Below are positions 1 through 12,300 of a DNA stretch of 64,000 nt, in pieces. The notes under the pieces were generated by a model. That model ran no database searches and was not told where the DNA came from. It saw only the letters and a program-made list of their open reading frames with translations. Both the position numbers and the translations under genes were made by a program. The stretch's first letter is position 1, and each line of letters begins with the position of its first letter. Origin of the DNA: Ceratodon purpureus (Eukaryota; Streptophyta; Bryopsida; Pseudoditrichales; Ditrichaceae); NCBI GenBank assembly GCA_014871385.1, contig CM026425.1:12081152-12145151 (forward strand), written 5' to 3'.

Positions 1-1908
1 AGTAAGATACACACTATTCAACGGATCCTTGATGAAGGCTCATGCAAAGGGCTTTGAAAGAAGGCTAAAATGATGGTAGTTCTAAATATAATTTTAATTT
101 ATTTAAAAATATTAAAAAAGAAAACCCCCCATTCATTCTAGTATTATGATTTTTTATTTTAGATAAATGTACAATCTTTGATATATAATTTAATCAATGA
201 CTTTAAGTCTTTTGACAAATACAAAGGATTTAAATTTCAGATAAATGTACAATGTTTGATATATGATTTAATCAATGACTTTAAGTCTTTTGACAAATAC
301 AAAGTGACTCCAAATCAATTGTAAATCAGAGACATGCTGTGATAGTGTTATGGTATAAGACTTAATTGACTTTTCTAGTCTATAATGTCATAAACTAAAC
401 AATATCAACTTAAAAAAAGCTAAGTAGATGGAATGAATGTGCTGCAATTAGTTTTTTGGTTTAAATGATCACTCCAAAGAAGAAGAACTGAAATGCAATA
501 TAGTGGAAATAATGAGGTGAAGACAAGGCGTTTGGAGGCAAATCCATACCACTTCTTTTGGGCTTGAACGAACACGTATAAGTGACTTGTGTTCGTGCAA
601 TTTTCTGAGATTCATCACGCCATCCAGCCGGAGCAGTTCTTTGAAGTGATTTGGAGATGTCTGAACTTGAGTCCTCTTTGGTAGTAGGGTATTATTAAAG
701 ACAAATGTAAAAGAAGGTTGGAAAAACAAGGTTTATAATTTCTTGGATTATGGTAAAAACCACACACAATTCAAAATCTACAATATTTTAACCCTTAACT
801 TTAAAAACCTCAATTGATTTTTTTGATGCAGAAGATACAACACTCAATTAATGTCAAATTTTGAAGCCTTTACAAATATATAGATAGACTATTGAAGCAT
901 ATTAAACAATAAAATTGGATATGCCAATGGATAGCCTTAGAAGTCTAAGTGCTAATCCACTCCAATCATTTGAAGTCAAACCAAGTTGACCGAAATATAT
1001 TCTGATTTAAGACTTCGGATCCTCACCATCAACCAAGCTAAAACCACCTTTATTTCTTAGAAGATTAGTCCTTTTTAAGATTTATGATATTGTAAAGACT
1101 CACTTTTTAAATATATTTAAAACAAGAGAAAAATACACATATTACTAGTATTTTCCAATAATAATTTTAATTGGAAATAAAATTCTTTTTAAATTTGATT
1201 ACTATAAATATATGTAAAATATATAAGTAGTATGTTTTTAATGGATTAAAATGATGTACTATAATGCGGAGAAATTTTTAGTCTTTTTTTGTTTATTGAT
1301 TTTTATGAATCGATTTTCTAAAAAACAAAGTGTGTTGAATTCTCACATATTTGGTGTGGATCACTTCAACATGAAATAAAACCTCACAAATTATCCCTTT
1401 TCACACTAGTGGAAAAGGTGTACAACTACACCAAAGAAAAGTCCTTTATACTTATGGATTTGCAATGAAGGAACACTCAAGACATGTCCTAAAAACTCAT
1501 CGATCGGATACGTATTGCATTTCACATCCTTCAACAATTTTATGCAAAAAATACAAAATACAAGTAATAATTCTTCAATGAAATCAAGATGTATGATCAT
1601 TAAATTTTTGTTTTATTAATCCAAAATTTTCCAAACCTAAGATCTTAGATTTGAGATTTGGTTTAAAAAATTATTATATCTTATTGGCTGCATAATGAAT
1701 TGTAGTAGATATTTGTTGAAGTTGAATTTGAAGATTTTTTGAGAATTACAACTAGGTCTATGCATTTATATGAATTAATTTTTTTGCCTTCTAAATTACT
1801 ATAAAAGATATTTAATTTAGGTCTATATGTTTCACTACATGTAACAATATTTAATCTAGATGTACATGTATTATTACATGTAACAATATTTAATGGAGGT
1901 AACACTAA
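1..1908. other. AT-rich intergenic DNA
   Basis: No supportable gene is seen. Open frames are short and have no recognisable domain; the longest (469-729, minus) has no intron context and no known motif. The stretch holds the duplicated 78-bp unit at 161-304. An orphan CACTA-like terminus lies near 1405 (CACTAGTGGAAAAG), with no matching opposite end seen in the window. Confidence 0.6.
161..304. repeat. two-copy tandem duplication, 78-bp period
   Basis: The stretch beginning agataaatgtacaat recurs after exactly 78 bases (161-226 and 239-304), with about three mismatches over 66 bases. The copies share the run ending gacaaatacaaag. It is a recent local duplication in non-coding DNA with no visible function. 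Confidence 0.85.
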
Positions 1909-1912
1909 TTAA

Positions 1913-2733
1913 TCCCTAAAGCATCAACTCAACAAAAATGGTATGATATAGGGTCCGGTCAGGCTCCCTTTAAGCCAATTTCTATAGGATGAAGCTATAA
2001 TTTTGGCATAGTATAGACAATTATCATATCTTTCCAACAAGACCATTCATGCTTCAACATTTCTCATACTTTAGGAGATATCCGCAATCAAAGTTTGAAA
2101 ACACTATTAAGGCATACTGCCGTATATGCTGAAAATCTGCCCAAAATTAATTAGATCACATAAACTTCAAAAATCCACCAAAAATTGAGATTTTTCTTTT
2201 TTCCAAGTTTTATTTTTTGTGCATGTAAATACAATTTGAAGGCATGGTCACACTGCTCAGATTTTCAATCCAATATTTCTCCATACACCTTTTTTTTATT
2301 ATAAAAGACCGACCTTTGTATTTGAATTTGAGCATTCTTCCATGTGAAAAATCGAGTATTTCTTTAGGTTTTATAGGTCGTATGGAAGAATAAAGGGCAT
2401 GGACATATTTCTAACCCACCTAAGAGAATTTGAAGAGCCTCACATCAAATTTGCTTTTGAAATTGGTTTCTTCGGCTCACAAAACACTTGAAAGTTGAAA
2501 TCCATTTTGCAATAAGGGAAAAAAACTTTTTTCAACTTAGAGAAATGTGATCTCACAAACGGTAAGGAGTTTGAATCTAAGATTTGAGGTATATATACAT
2601 GTACAAGTAAGGTACTAGATCCCACGATTAATTTCCCCGAAAATACATCAAAACTTAAAAACTTACGCTTTGTATTGAAAGAGTCCAGTTTTGAGCGGTA
2701 TTTGGCAGTTTTGAGGCCTTTCAACTTTAGGGG
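1913..2733 (+). mobile_element. TTAA-flanked non-autonomous DNA transposon (copy A)
   Basis: The element is bounded by TTAA at 1909-1912 and 2734-2737. Its ends are inverted: TCCCTAAAG at the left, and CCCCTAAAG when the right end is read inward. The left 130 bases match the right end of copy B (4973-6036) in reverse complement, sharing the AAGCATCAACTCAAC terminus and a run reading cttgttggaaagatatga. The right part matches the left part of copy B, sharing a segment around ggatctagtacc and cttgtacatgta. No transposase is visible, so this is a defective or MITE-like member. TTAA target duplications with CCC-type ends are known for piggyBac and Kolobok families; which superfamily applies is inference. 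Confidence 0.7.
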
Positions 2734-2737
2734 TTAA

Positions 2738-4968
2738 ATACCTATACTAAGTGGTATATCTAGTGTCACCCTAAAGATAAGTTGTAAAGGTTAAAATCAA
2801 CTTCTTCTTTGTTAAATGCAAGCTTCTCACATGAAACATAGTATTCAAACACCTCACTAAATGAAAATTTGATTCAACCTTACTTTTGCATTTGTTGCCA
2901 CAATTGTCAAAAAAATTGATGTGATGCTATATTGTACCATCCCTCCGCAAATCAACACAAATAACTTAAATTAGACTAAATTGGTAATTTCATTAGCATA
3001 AAAATACTAGCAACAATGAACGTTCCAAAATCTCTACATGATAATAACCTGCAAAATATTATAGCATACACTTAATAGAATAGTAGATGGACATAATCAT
3101 TTGTGACTATAATAGTAAAAGAACATATGAAAATCTATATCAAATATCAGTGGCAAAGAAAACGTTGTATTTATTTATTTTTCCTTTACAAATCTTTTCC
3201 AAGTATATGCAATCTTGAAGCAAACATGTAGCAAATTGAATAAGTTTTGAGCTACAAAACTCATAAGCATTACCAATAACTTAGTTGAGGCACCATTTTA
3301 GAATAGAAAGCATTTCAAAGTTTGTTTATCAATAGAAATTTTGAAGGACTAATGTCATTCCACATGAATCGGATTGATGTAGCCATCTTGAACTTAGTGA
3401 ATATGAAAGTTCAATCCATAATCTAACTAACAATTGGAATGAACATAACATAATAACATAACAACATAGAAAAGTCCATTGTGCAGCTCCTACATCTCAA
3501 GGATCAATCCATATCAATGAAAGTACTAAGCCTACCCTAACATACAACTCAATTGCTGTGAACTATGGTGGAATTCCCATGTAATTTGGACTTTTTCTTT
3601 CAATTCTTTAGCACACGAGTATTACTGGTTTGTAAAAGCAAGTTTGCAAGGACTTGAACTTGTCAGATAAAGCTACAACATGATCATGGTGACTCATGAT
3701 TGTTGAAAGAAAAGGTTCTTGAAAAATTTCATGAAACCAGCATGACAAACGTGTGTGGAAGTTCATGAGGAGTTTGTGAAAAAATCTCCGCACTGGTATT
3801 TAGAATTCAGAAGTGTCTTCAAGGCGATAAACAAACAAACAATCACAGAATGCTAATGTACAAGTGTAACCCCTACCCGCACTACCAGTCTGAATTGAGA
3901 GTCCATTGAAGGTAGTGCTCCTCGATAGGTTACTTGGGCCTAGATAGCATGGGCTGCCCTCCTTTGAAGGTAGATTTTGTGTTGCTCTAATGCATAATTT
4001 ATAATGCTAAACTCATAAAGCTCTAGACAGTTTTAAGCCCAAAAGAAAGTTCTAAGATTCACGGTTGAAGACATCAGCAAACTTACAACTACCAAGCAAG
4101 GAAATTGTGACTAATGTTTCATCGAAAGTCCACAAACTTTAACCACTTTGATTGGCAAACTTTTAATTGTATTATGTGTTGCAATGAACTCATGTTACCA
4201 CTGTAACACCGAAAAGAGAATGAGTGCTTTTTGAAACAATGCCATGCATGCTACAGTCACATTTTTTGCACAATATATTCCTTGTTATATCCTGTATGGA
4301 TAGAGGACCAAAGACAGGTCAAAATAATTCATAGAAGGAAGCCCATTGTGGCTCCACTTGTGGACATATCATGCACAAAGTTCATAGAAGATCGTAAATG
4401 GCATTTGGCATCTTGGTGAACATTGATGCTTTTCTGTTGGAGGATACAAATCACAAACATTGGATAGCCATTTTTCCCGTTCTTTCATGGTGGGGTATCA
4501 CCGTATCAAAGTTATAACAGGACCTTGTTCTTCTTGAGCTGAGGGTCAAAGAGGCCCTAGATTTCCGAAAGTATGAAGTTCCAATTTTCTAGACCCTTGA
4601 TTGAAAAGTCGGTGCACTGACCCATACTTGAATGATGAATCAGTCCGGATGTCATACAAGCTGGCCTGTCACTGTTGTTGTCTTGCTCTGTGAGTGAATT
4701 TCTTCACTCCCCAAACATGGGAGATTTTATCCAGTGCTCAGTAACCACCAAGTTACAGTACTGTTCCAGTGTGTGCAAACTTTGTATTCAAAAATAAATC
4801 TAGAAGAAATGAGCGCATAAAGTGCCAAAACATAAGCTGTGTGAAGTTCTAGATGCTGTGTTGTAGATTCATTGAGAAGTATCCATGTGACAATGCAAAG
4901 AACATGTGAACAAAAAATTTGTACAGTATATTGAAGAAAGGTAAACCCAACAAGGTTGCATTACCCCT
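2738..4968. other. intergenic DNA between two inverted TTAA elements
   Basis: No gene is recognised. The stretch separates copies A and B, which lie in opposite orientation. It is AT-rich up to about 3.8 kb and more balanced after that, with only short unrecognised open frames (for example 3608-3793 minus and 4231-4419 plus). It may be ordinary host spacer or the core of a larger fold-back structure. Confidence 0.5.
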
Positions 4969-4972
4969 TTAA

Positions 4973-6036
4973 CCCCTAAATTTTTTGGCCATAAAATCCC
5001 AAATTCTGCCTCAATTCTGCCCTGTTCTAGTTCAAGGTAGAATTATGCAAATTCGAACAAATTTTAAAGAATTTAACCGTAGGATCTAGTACCTAACTTG
5101 TACATGTATGTGTGCACAAAATTTTAGATTGTAACTCCTCGCCGTTTGGAAGATCATAAGGTTTGAACTTGAGAGAAAAGTTTTTTTTTGGTACTGCCCA
5201 GCAGGGACAGCCATCCTTCAGAGAGTGAAACAACCAATTTTTTGAGATTGTGTGGTTGGAGGCTCTTCAGTTATGGGTTCTAAAGTGACTTGGGAGTATG
5301 CTCAGAGAAATTAAAGACAATACAATACACAGAAGCATTGGAAAACCACATTTCTAGTGACGGGAGTCAAATGAAATGCATAAACACTGGCTCTTTTTCC
5401 ACACTACAAATGCCTACAAAGATCATCTATTTTTTGAAATCCAAACAGTGTATACATGCATTTGTATGGAGAAAAATTGTAGAGGAAAGAAATCCAATAA
5501 ATAAATCCAAAATAGATATGAATTTTACAGCATATACTATAGTTTAGGAGGAGAAAATGGTGAAGGAAAAATGGGTGACGAAGGTGACCCAATCACTGTT
5601 GATCTGCCTGAAAGTTTTTATAAAACTTGGAACTTTGACTAAATATATCTCAAGATCCGTACGGTCAAAAATTTACAAAACTTGGTACATGCACTAATTG
5701 AATGGCTCTAAACAAGATCCTACGGTTGGATTTCTCAGAATCAAGTTTTAAAAAATTGTGAAACGATTTCAGAAATGATCATTTGGAAGTCACTGTAGAT
5801 TGTCACAGATTTGGTACACCACTTCCATCGGCCACAAACTTGACCCAGTTGCCCTGAATTGAATTTTAATCTTTAAACACAAATTATTTTTTAACTACGG
5901 GCCCAATGAAAGTAAAATTTGGTCTTGTTGGAAAGATATGACAATTTCCCATGCTGTGCCAAAGTTACAGCCACATCCTATAAAATTTGCCTTATAGGGA
6001 GCCTGATGCCAAAACTGTTGAGTTGATGCTTTCGGG
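4973..6036 (-). mobile_element. TTAA-flanked non-autonomous DNA transposon (copy B)
   Basis: TTAA lies at 4969-4972 and 6037-6040. The left end reads CCCCTAAATTTTTTGG, and the right end read inward is CCCGAAAGCATCAACTC. Both ends match copy A in inverted orientation, and the interior repeats a ccgtaggatc-type phrase in both orientations, so part of the element is internally palindromic. No transposase reading frame is seen; open frames of 85 and 62 codons at 5290-5592 are not recognisable. Divergence from copy A in the shared parts is visibly high, so both insertions look old. Confidence 0.7.
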
Positions 6037-6040
6037 TTAA

Positions 6041-6799
6041 AAGCCTAGTACGTAATGAACTTACATTGAAATTTCTATCATACACTTCTTTCCTTGCTTG
6101 GTGGTGAAAAAAATAAGAACTTCATATTTCAACAACATGCATTTAATATTCTATCTCCAAATTTAACCTAAAATATGTTATCATCCTATTTTATAAGGAT
6201 TTCTTAAATTATACAAATCCACCTATTTTCAACCCCTAGTAATAAACCTCGCCTTTGTCTTAAACCAATAGTCCCCGCATCAATGCCGAGGTTATCTCCC
6301 TCTTTCTACCTTCGGAGTCAAAAGATCTTGAACTACTCCTTTGATTCGTTGAGAGCTCCGAGAGAGGTGGAGAGACCTCACAAGATTAAGGTTCCAAATG
6401 GTGCAAAGTTTGTCCCCGCCTTATATATCCACACACCGGGTTTAATAACAAGGGGCTCCCATGCAGGTTTCTATTGGTGGGGGCAAAAACTCAATGTAAA
6501 TAATTTCTTGACAAAAAAGCAAAATATTAAAAAATAATCTAAATTTAACTAAGCGGACCTCTTAACTAATTTGGGGTCGTTGGTTTCAAACAAAATCAAT
6601 TTTATTAATTAGAGGGCCACAACCTCCTAAAATTGAAAGACCCAGGGGAGGAGGGGGGCATGTATTGTCATCAAGGTGAGGGCAAGATTTATTGCCAGGG
6701 ATTTCCAACATGTCAACATTGCTCACACAACACATTGAGACAAACTTCTAATGAATACCAAACATGTAAGTTGTGCCTGGGAACACTTCTTTCTTGGGT
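6041..6799. other. intergenic stretch with unrecognised coding-like pieces
   Basis: The DNA becomes less AT-rich from about 6280. An 84-codon frame at 6283-6537 (plus) and an 88-codon frame at 6633-6899 (plus) have no domain I recognise. The second overlaps the minus-strand relic at 6800-7078 and is probably its antisense shadow. No gene is claimed here. Confidence 0.4.
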
Positions 6800-7078
6800 T
6801 CATGGAACTCGGAAGCACCTGACGCTGGATGACTCAACAAGTACGTTCTTGATAGCCTCCATGACCACATCCGCTGCAGTGTGCTTTGTTCAAGGCTGAA
6901 ACATGTGACAGCCAAAGGTATTTTGTGGTACAATTTTGAATCCGTCCAATGCAAGCTCCAAAGTTGACACTGCCTCGGGAATCACATCCATCCAGGCCCT
7001 CATTCCAGCATCCCTATTCGGATTCAATTTGGATTCATTCTGGGACATTGCTGGTGCTTGTCGCTTGTACACTGCCAT
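6800..7078 (-). pseudogene. broken coding fragment of unknown family
   Basis: From an ATG at 7078 one frame runs leftwards for 62 codons, meets a TGA at 6890-6892, then continues in the same frame for 29 more codons to a stop at 6800. Both halves look like real protein: the first ends in a segment rich in hydrophobic and charged residues (MDVIPEAVSTLELALDGFK), the second contains TAADVVMEAIKNVLVE. A splice-acceptor-like ggtacag lies just before the ATG. I do not recognise the family. The internal stop and the lack of a continuation into the repeat-rich DNA to the left suggest a decayed or truncated gene whose promoter would be in the GC-richer segment at 7.7-8.0 kb. An unrecognised splice around the stop is the alternative. 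Confidence 0.35.
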
Positions 7079-9351
7079 CTCTGTACCTCACTCCACTCCC
7101 TAGATATCCCTATAAACATCAGACCCATTAACAACCACTAGATCCGTAAATATACGAATAAGGACCCATCCTAAAAACCCAAACCAACATCCCAAACCAC
7201 CCAAAAAACTAACTCATACCATATTCAAAAAAAGCACAACAAACAATAACTCACACAGCAGTTACACAAGTTGCAACTTGCAACCTCACACACCCGTAAA
7301 TAGAACCATAAAAGTGACTCACCCTTCACCACGGCCAAATATTAACAACCCAAAGAACTGCCATGCACAGACATCATGCTCCAACACCCGCATATTCAAC
7401 CCAAATCACCCCACAAAAAAACCCCCTCATTGGCTGCCACATAGGAAGCTCACACCCTTGTCCCCAAAAGCAACAAAAATAGTAGGTGCAATATTACATG
7501 CCATTCCCCACCATCCTCGTCATGCCAACCTCTATAACAGTCACCCTCATCCAAAACCCATCCATCCCTTTCGACGAACATCCATCCATAATCACAAACT
7601 TCATCCACTGCAACATGCACATCCGTTCGCGATCTCTCCCTTAAGATCTATCTGCCCTCTGACAAAACTCTGACAGAAGAGCAGCACTGAAGTCTGACAT
7701 CCCCACACCACAACGAAGTCCATCCTCATGGATGTAATATAGGGCGTGCGTTCATCCATGTCGGCCCGGCTGCCTTGGAAAGGGGGGCCGGCCCTGAAGG
7801 CTGCAAGCGAAGGAAGGCTGCGTCGATGATGAAGATGCAAGGCCTTGAAGGGCAAAGCACAGATCACTCGGATCACTCTCCCTCGATCGCACGCAGGAAG
7901 CGCATCACGTGCCTGCTGTGAATCGCCCACGCGGGCAATCCGGCACTCCGAAAGGCAGGAAACAGGTCCCGGAACCCGACGAACTAACTCTCATTGCTCA
8001 TGTGGTGGCTCAGTTTGGCGTATTTAGTGACCGGATGCTGCTGTTGTAGTTGTTTGTGTTCCTGTTGTTCCTTGTTCCTTGCTGTTGGAAGTTCCGGGAC
8101 GGTAGCTAGTCAAGCATGTCAATGTTCGTTTGCGTGAATGTACTGCTGTCGTTGGAGCTTGGGGGCTTCGAGGGATGTGCGTTTGGAGATAGAACCGGAT
8201 CAGCTGAGCTGGATTGGTGATCGCCTCCGGGTTGGGTTGGGTTGGTTGGGTTGGGTGGGTGAGTGGATGAGTGAGTGAGTGATTGCGTGACTGATTGCGC
8301 ATTCTTCGTTCCCGGTTGCTTGTTTCTTCAAGCTCGTGTTGTGGTGCGTTTGTTGTGATGGTTTTTTCCAGTCTGCCTGTTTTTGAGTTTGGAGTTTTTG
8401 TATTGGTAATGGTTTTGTGGAGATTCTGCTAGAATTTGGAAGCGGGGAGGCAATTTGGATTTTTGATAGGGTGGGATGGGAGTATCTGGGATTTTGTTCT
8501 TATGGAGTGGTTTAAGAGTGTTGTGAGGTTGTTTTGACTGCAGTTTTGGGAGGTTTGGGGAGGGTGGGGTGATCTGGGAGAGGTTGGATGATGGGAGTGT
8601 AGTTCTTACATGTGGGTTGGTTGGTTTGTTTTTTTTCTTTTGCTCAGGTGGGAGTGTGTTTTGTGGCTGCTGGGAGTCGTTGTGGTGTAGAGGCGCGCAG
8701 GTTGGTTGCGTTGAGGTCGTGCGGCTATGGTTACGACCTTGGGTTGGCTGCTGCTTCTCCAGGTGATCTCGCGAGGCTTGAAGCGTTTGTTTTTGTTTGC
8801 TTGGGTTTGGTGTTTGGGGTAGGGCCCTGGTTAGTAATGAGGGTCATTGGTTGTGTGAGTAAAGGGAAGGTTGACGCTTACCAGCGGCTACAGGATTAGG
8901 GTTGTGGAAATAATTGTGCGGCGAAACCTCTGAGCTTGATTAGTGCTTGGCTCTCGACAGTAAATTTTCCTCTTTGAAAAGATAGTACTTTCTACCTTGG
9001 GGTTTGTGATGGATTACTTTCGTAAATGCTGATTCAGATCGTTCTTTTAGATTTTTTTAAGTGCCAATGTTGAGTTATAATTAGGTTTGACACCGTGAGT
9101 GTCTCTTAGAAGATTGCTTACTTTGCACTCCTTCGGTAATCTTGGAATTCAAGTAACGCCTGTGGTATCCTATCCGAAACTCCCCTCAACGTCTTGTTAG
9201 AAGCTATTTCTTGAGCTGACAAGAGTTTAACTTTTTTTTTTCCCCCTCAATTGCAGTCTTCGACATGAGTTTGTGCTTCGGGTGAAGAATTAAGAAAAGG
9301 TGGGTTGAAATATCATTTAAGTTAAGGGAGTCCTGATAGTTATAGAAGACA
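7079..9351. promoter_or_regulatory. promoter and 5' leader region of AMP deaminase, possibly divergent
   Basis: Base composition flips here. About 7090-7680 is C/A-rich on the plus strand, 7.70-8.03 kb is GC-richer, and 8.03-8.90 kb is strongly G/T-rich. Such a mirror pattern fits a central promoter with transcripts leaving in both directions: AMP deaminase to the right, the broken minus-strand gene to the left. A polypyrimidine tract followed by ttgcag at 9251-9256 looks like the acceptor of a 5'-leader intron ending about 95 bases before the AMP deaminase ATG. Its donor is not decided (candidates near 8648 and 8760). Open frames in the G/T-rich part look like composition artefacts. The transcription start is not visible. 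Confidence 0.45.
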
Positions 9352-12300
9352 ATGGAGAATTCATCACGAGCGAATGCGACATGGTTGTCGCTGGTGGTGG
9401 CGGCCATGGTGGGCGCTACCGTAGCTGGCGCATCGTCGTACATGCTACACTGGCGAGCGTTGGATCGTCTGCAGTCTCAGCGGATGCTGGACAGTACTGA
9501 TACGCGAAGAGCGAGGCGAGGCCGACGTAAAGGATTGTCCAACCGAGTTGATTCTGTGCAGATTGGCAGCACTACACCAGGTGGTTCTGAGCTCATGGCA
9601 TCGGACAATGCGATAAATTCTTCCCTTCCACCCTCCAAAGCAGAACCGTATGATTCTATGAGCACTATTCCTCCCGGCCTTCCTCGAGTGCAAACCCGAA
9701 AAGAAGGTTGGTTGTTCTGCCATCTTTCACCTTTGAATTAGTGATGACTAAGGGTGTTTTCTTGCTAGGTTCCTGCTCTTTTGGCGAACATCAACTCATG
9801 GGGAGTGTTTTGGCTTCCGAATACTAGCTGAATTATCTGTGTATCTAAAGGAAGTATGTGAGTCTAGAACTGAATTGTCTGCTGATGATCACACAGGTGG
9901 TACACAGCCGGTGGGCTCTACCCGGCGACCCCCAACCCCATTGAAGCCTGCCTCTAAAATCCGACCCTCCTCTCCAAAATCCCCGGTGCAGGGGAATGGG
10001 TCATACGAAAGTGTGGAAGGCTCAGAGGAAGAGGACCACCTGCTTCCCAGCGAAGACGAGAACGTTTACAACGAAGAACAAGACGAGGACGAGGATACCC
10101 TAATCGTAGATGGGGAAAGGAATGGCGGATCTGAGTTGGTAAGTTAACCAATTTTCTAGCTGATTGAACTTGTGGCAGCCCATGCAATAAACTTTACGCC
10201 TCAATCTAAGGTCTATGTTATTTATTTTGTTTTTGTGGTTTTGTAGGTGGATGGACTTGTGAAACCCCAATCTCCCAAGTCGGAGAACGCTGTACTCAAA
10301 TCTGCCGCTGAGAAATCAGCTGCAAGCATGATACGTTCACACAGCATAAATGGAGATATGCATTGTGTTCATGCCCCAGACCCAATAGCTGCTGATATTC
10401 TTCGCAAGGAACCAGAACAAGAGACTTATGTTAAACTTAACGTGACTCCTATAGGTACCTCCTCTTTCCCAATTATGTCCCGGCTTATCCATCTCTTTTG
10501 CAATTTGGGTACAGAATTAATTATTTTAGTATTTTCGACTTCATCTATCCAGCGTGACAAAGTGACATGAACCGTGTATTTAAAACTATTCATCTTACGT
10601 CCCCACATCGAAATTAGTTGATAACATATGCTGTCGCATTGGATGGACACACAAGCTCTCTGAAAGAGTGTATGGTGGGATTCATACAATGCTCAGATGA
10701 TGTGGAAGAAGACTACTTGCTAATAGCAAGAGTTGTCTGGTCCTAGCTGCAAGTGACAACTTCCTATCTATGCATTCAATCAAGCTACTTTCTGCACAAT
10801 CTGATCTGCTTCCTTAGGTCAGTGACACGGTAATGGCTGTCAAGCAACCCTGGGGTGCCATAATTCTAGTGAAAGCCCTTACAAGCCACGTATTTCTTTC
10901 TAACACGGAGTCTGGTCGGCGAAAATTAACTCTTGTGTTCGTTTTGCATTGTTCGTAGAGGCGCCTTCTGAAGAAGAAGAAGAGGTTTGCAGACTCATGC
11001 ATGAATGTCTTCTTCTTCGAGACAAATATTTGTATCGGGAAAAGATTCCTCCGTGGGTGCAGGAAGAAATCACAGACCCTAGTACCCCCAAGGCTAATCC
11101 AAACCCTTTTAAATACCACGCGGAACCTGCATCTTCGGTATGTACCTCCTCATGGTCGGACTTATACTTGATTTTCCTGATTGCTTCTTTTTCAGTCGTA
11201 GTTTTATTTATTTTTAAATATTTGACTTCAATTTACTGATACCTGGTGTTCAGCATGCGTATAAAATGGTCGATGGCGTCTACCGAGTCTATGCTGACAA
11301 AGAAAGTACGTTCATACTTCTCACTTCTTGCGTTATTCAAAAAGATCCATGGGAATGGTAGGAGTGATCTCTTTGTACCACTAGGTTTTGTATAGAGGCT
11401 GGGATTGATTCAGATACTTTTAACACTGTTATTTTTCAAAATTATGCCACTTCTATGCACATATCGCTTCTTTTGAGCAGTATTTAATATGAACGGGAAT
11501 GACTGGTTATTGGTGGTTCAGCGTCGGAGGAGCTCTATAAAGTGCATGATGCTACCTCGTTCTTCACCGACATGCATCGCATATTAAGGATTGTTTCGCT
11601 TGGCAATGTTCGGACTCTTTGTCATCATCGACTTAAACTACTGGAACAGGTTTTTAATTTCCTCTGAGTTGTGATGGAAGTTCTGACTTGAGACAGTTTA
11701 GGCTTTGGTATTACACTTGTTCTGGAAACTAAGCTACTGTGGCTATTCTTACTCCTGTGACTTTGGTCATCTGGATCCAGATGTTGCTAAATCTCTTCAA
11801 GATAGAGTTGTTATTTACATGAAACTAACATACTACTGCTTTGTGGGCTGCAACAGAAGTTCAGTTTGCACCTGATGTTGAATGCAGACCGTGAGTTTCT
11901 TGCTCAGAAAAGTGCGCCCCATCGAGATTTTTACAATGTGCGGAAAGTTGACACACATGTGCACCATTCTTCGTGCATGAATCAGAAACATCTTCTGCGA
12001 TTCATTAAATCTAAATTACGGAGAGATGGTTCAAAGGTAAATCGTTTGAGTCTGCTATATTATGAAGTCAAATTTTCATGCCCAGTTGGTTAATATCATT
12101 CATTATGATGATAGTCAGTTTCAAGTATTGGATCCTACAACATCCGTGATCATATAGAAGAGATTTGTTGTGGCTTTTGAAGTACGGTAGTATGACCTAG
12201 GGAGCTGTTCCTTCGTGGTTGATTTTAATTTCTTCAATAAATGTATGAGCAGGTTGTCATCTTTCGTGATGGAAAATACCTGACCCTAAAGCAGGTTTTC

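Noticed and set aside
8569-8899. Overlapping Trp/Gly/Cys-rich frames upstream of AMP deaminase
   Set aside because: They follow from the G/T-rich leader composition, overlap each other and carry no domain.
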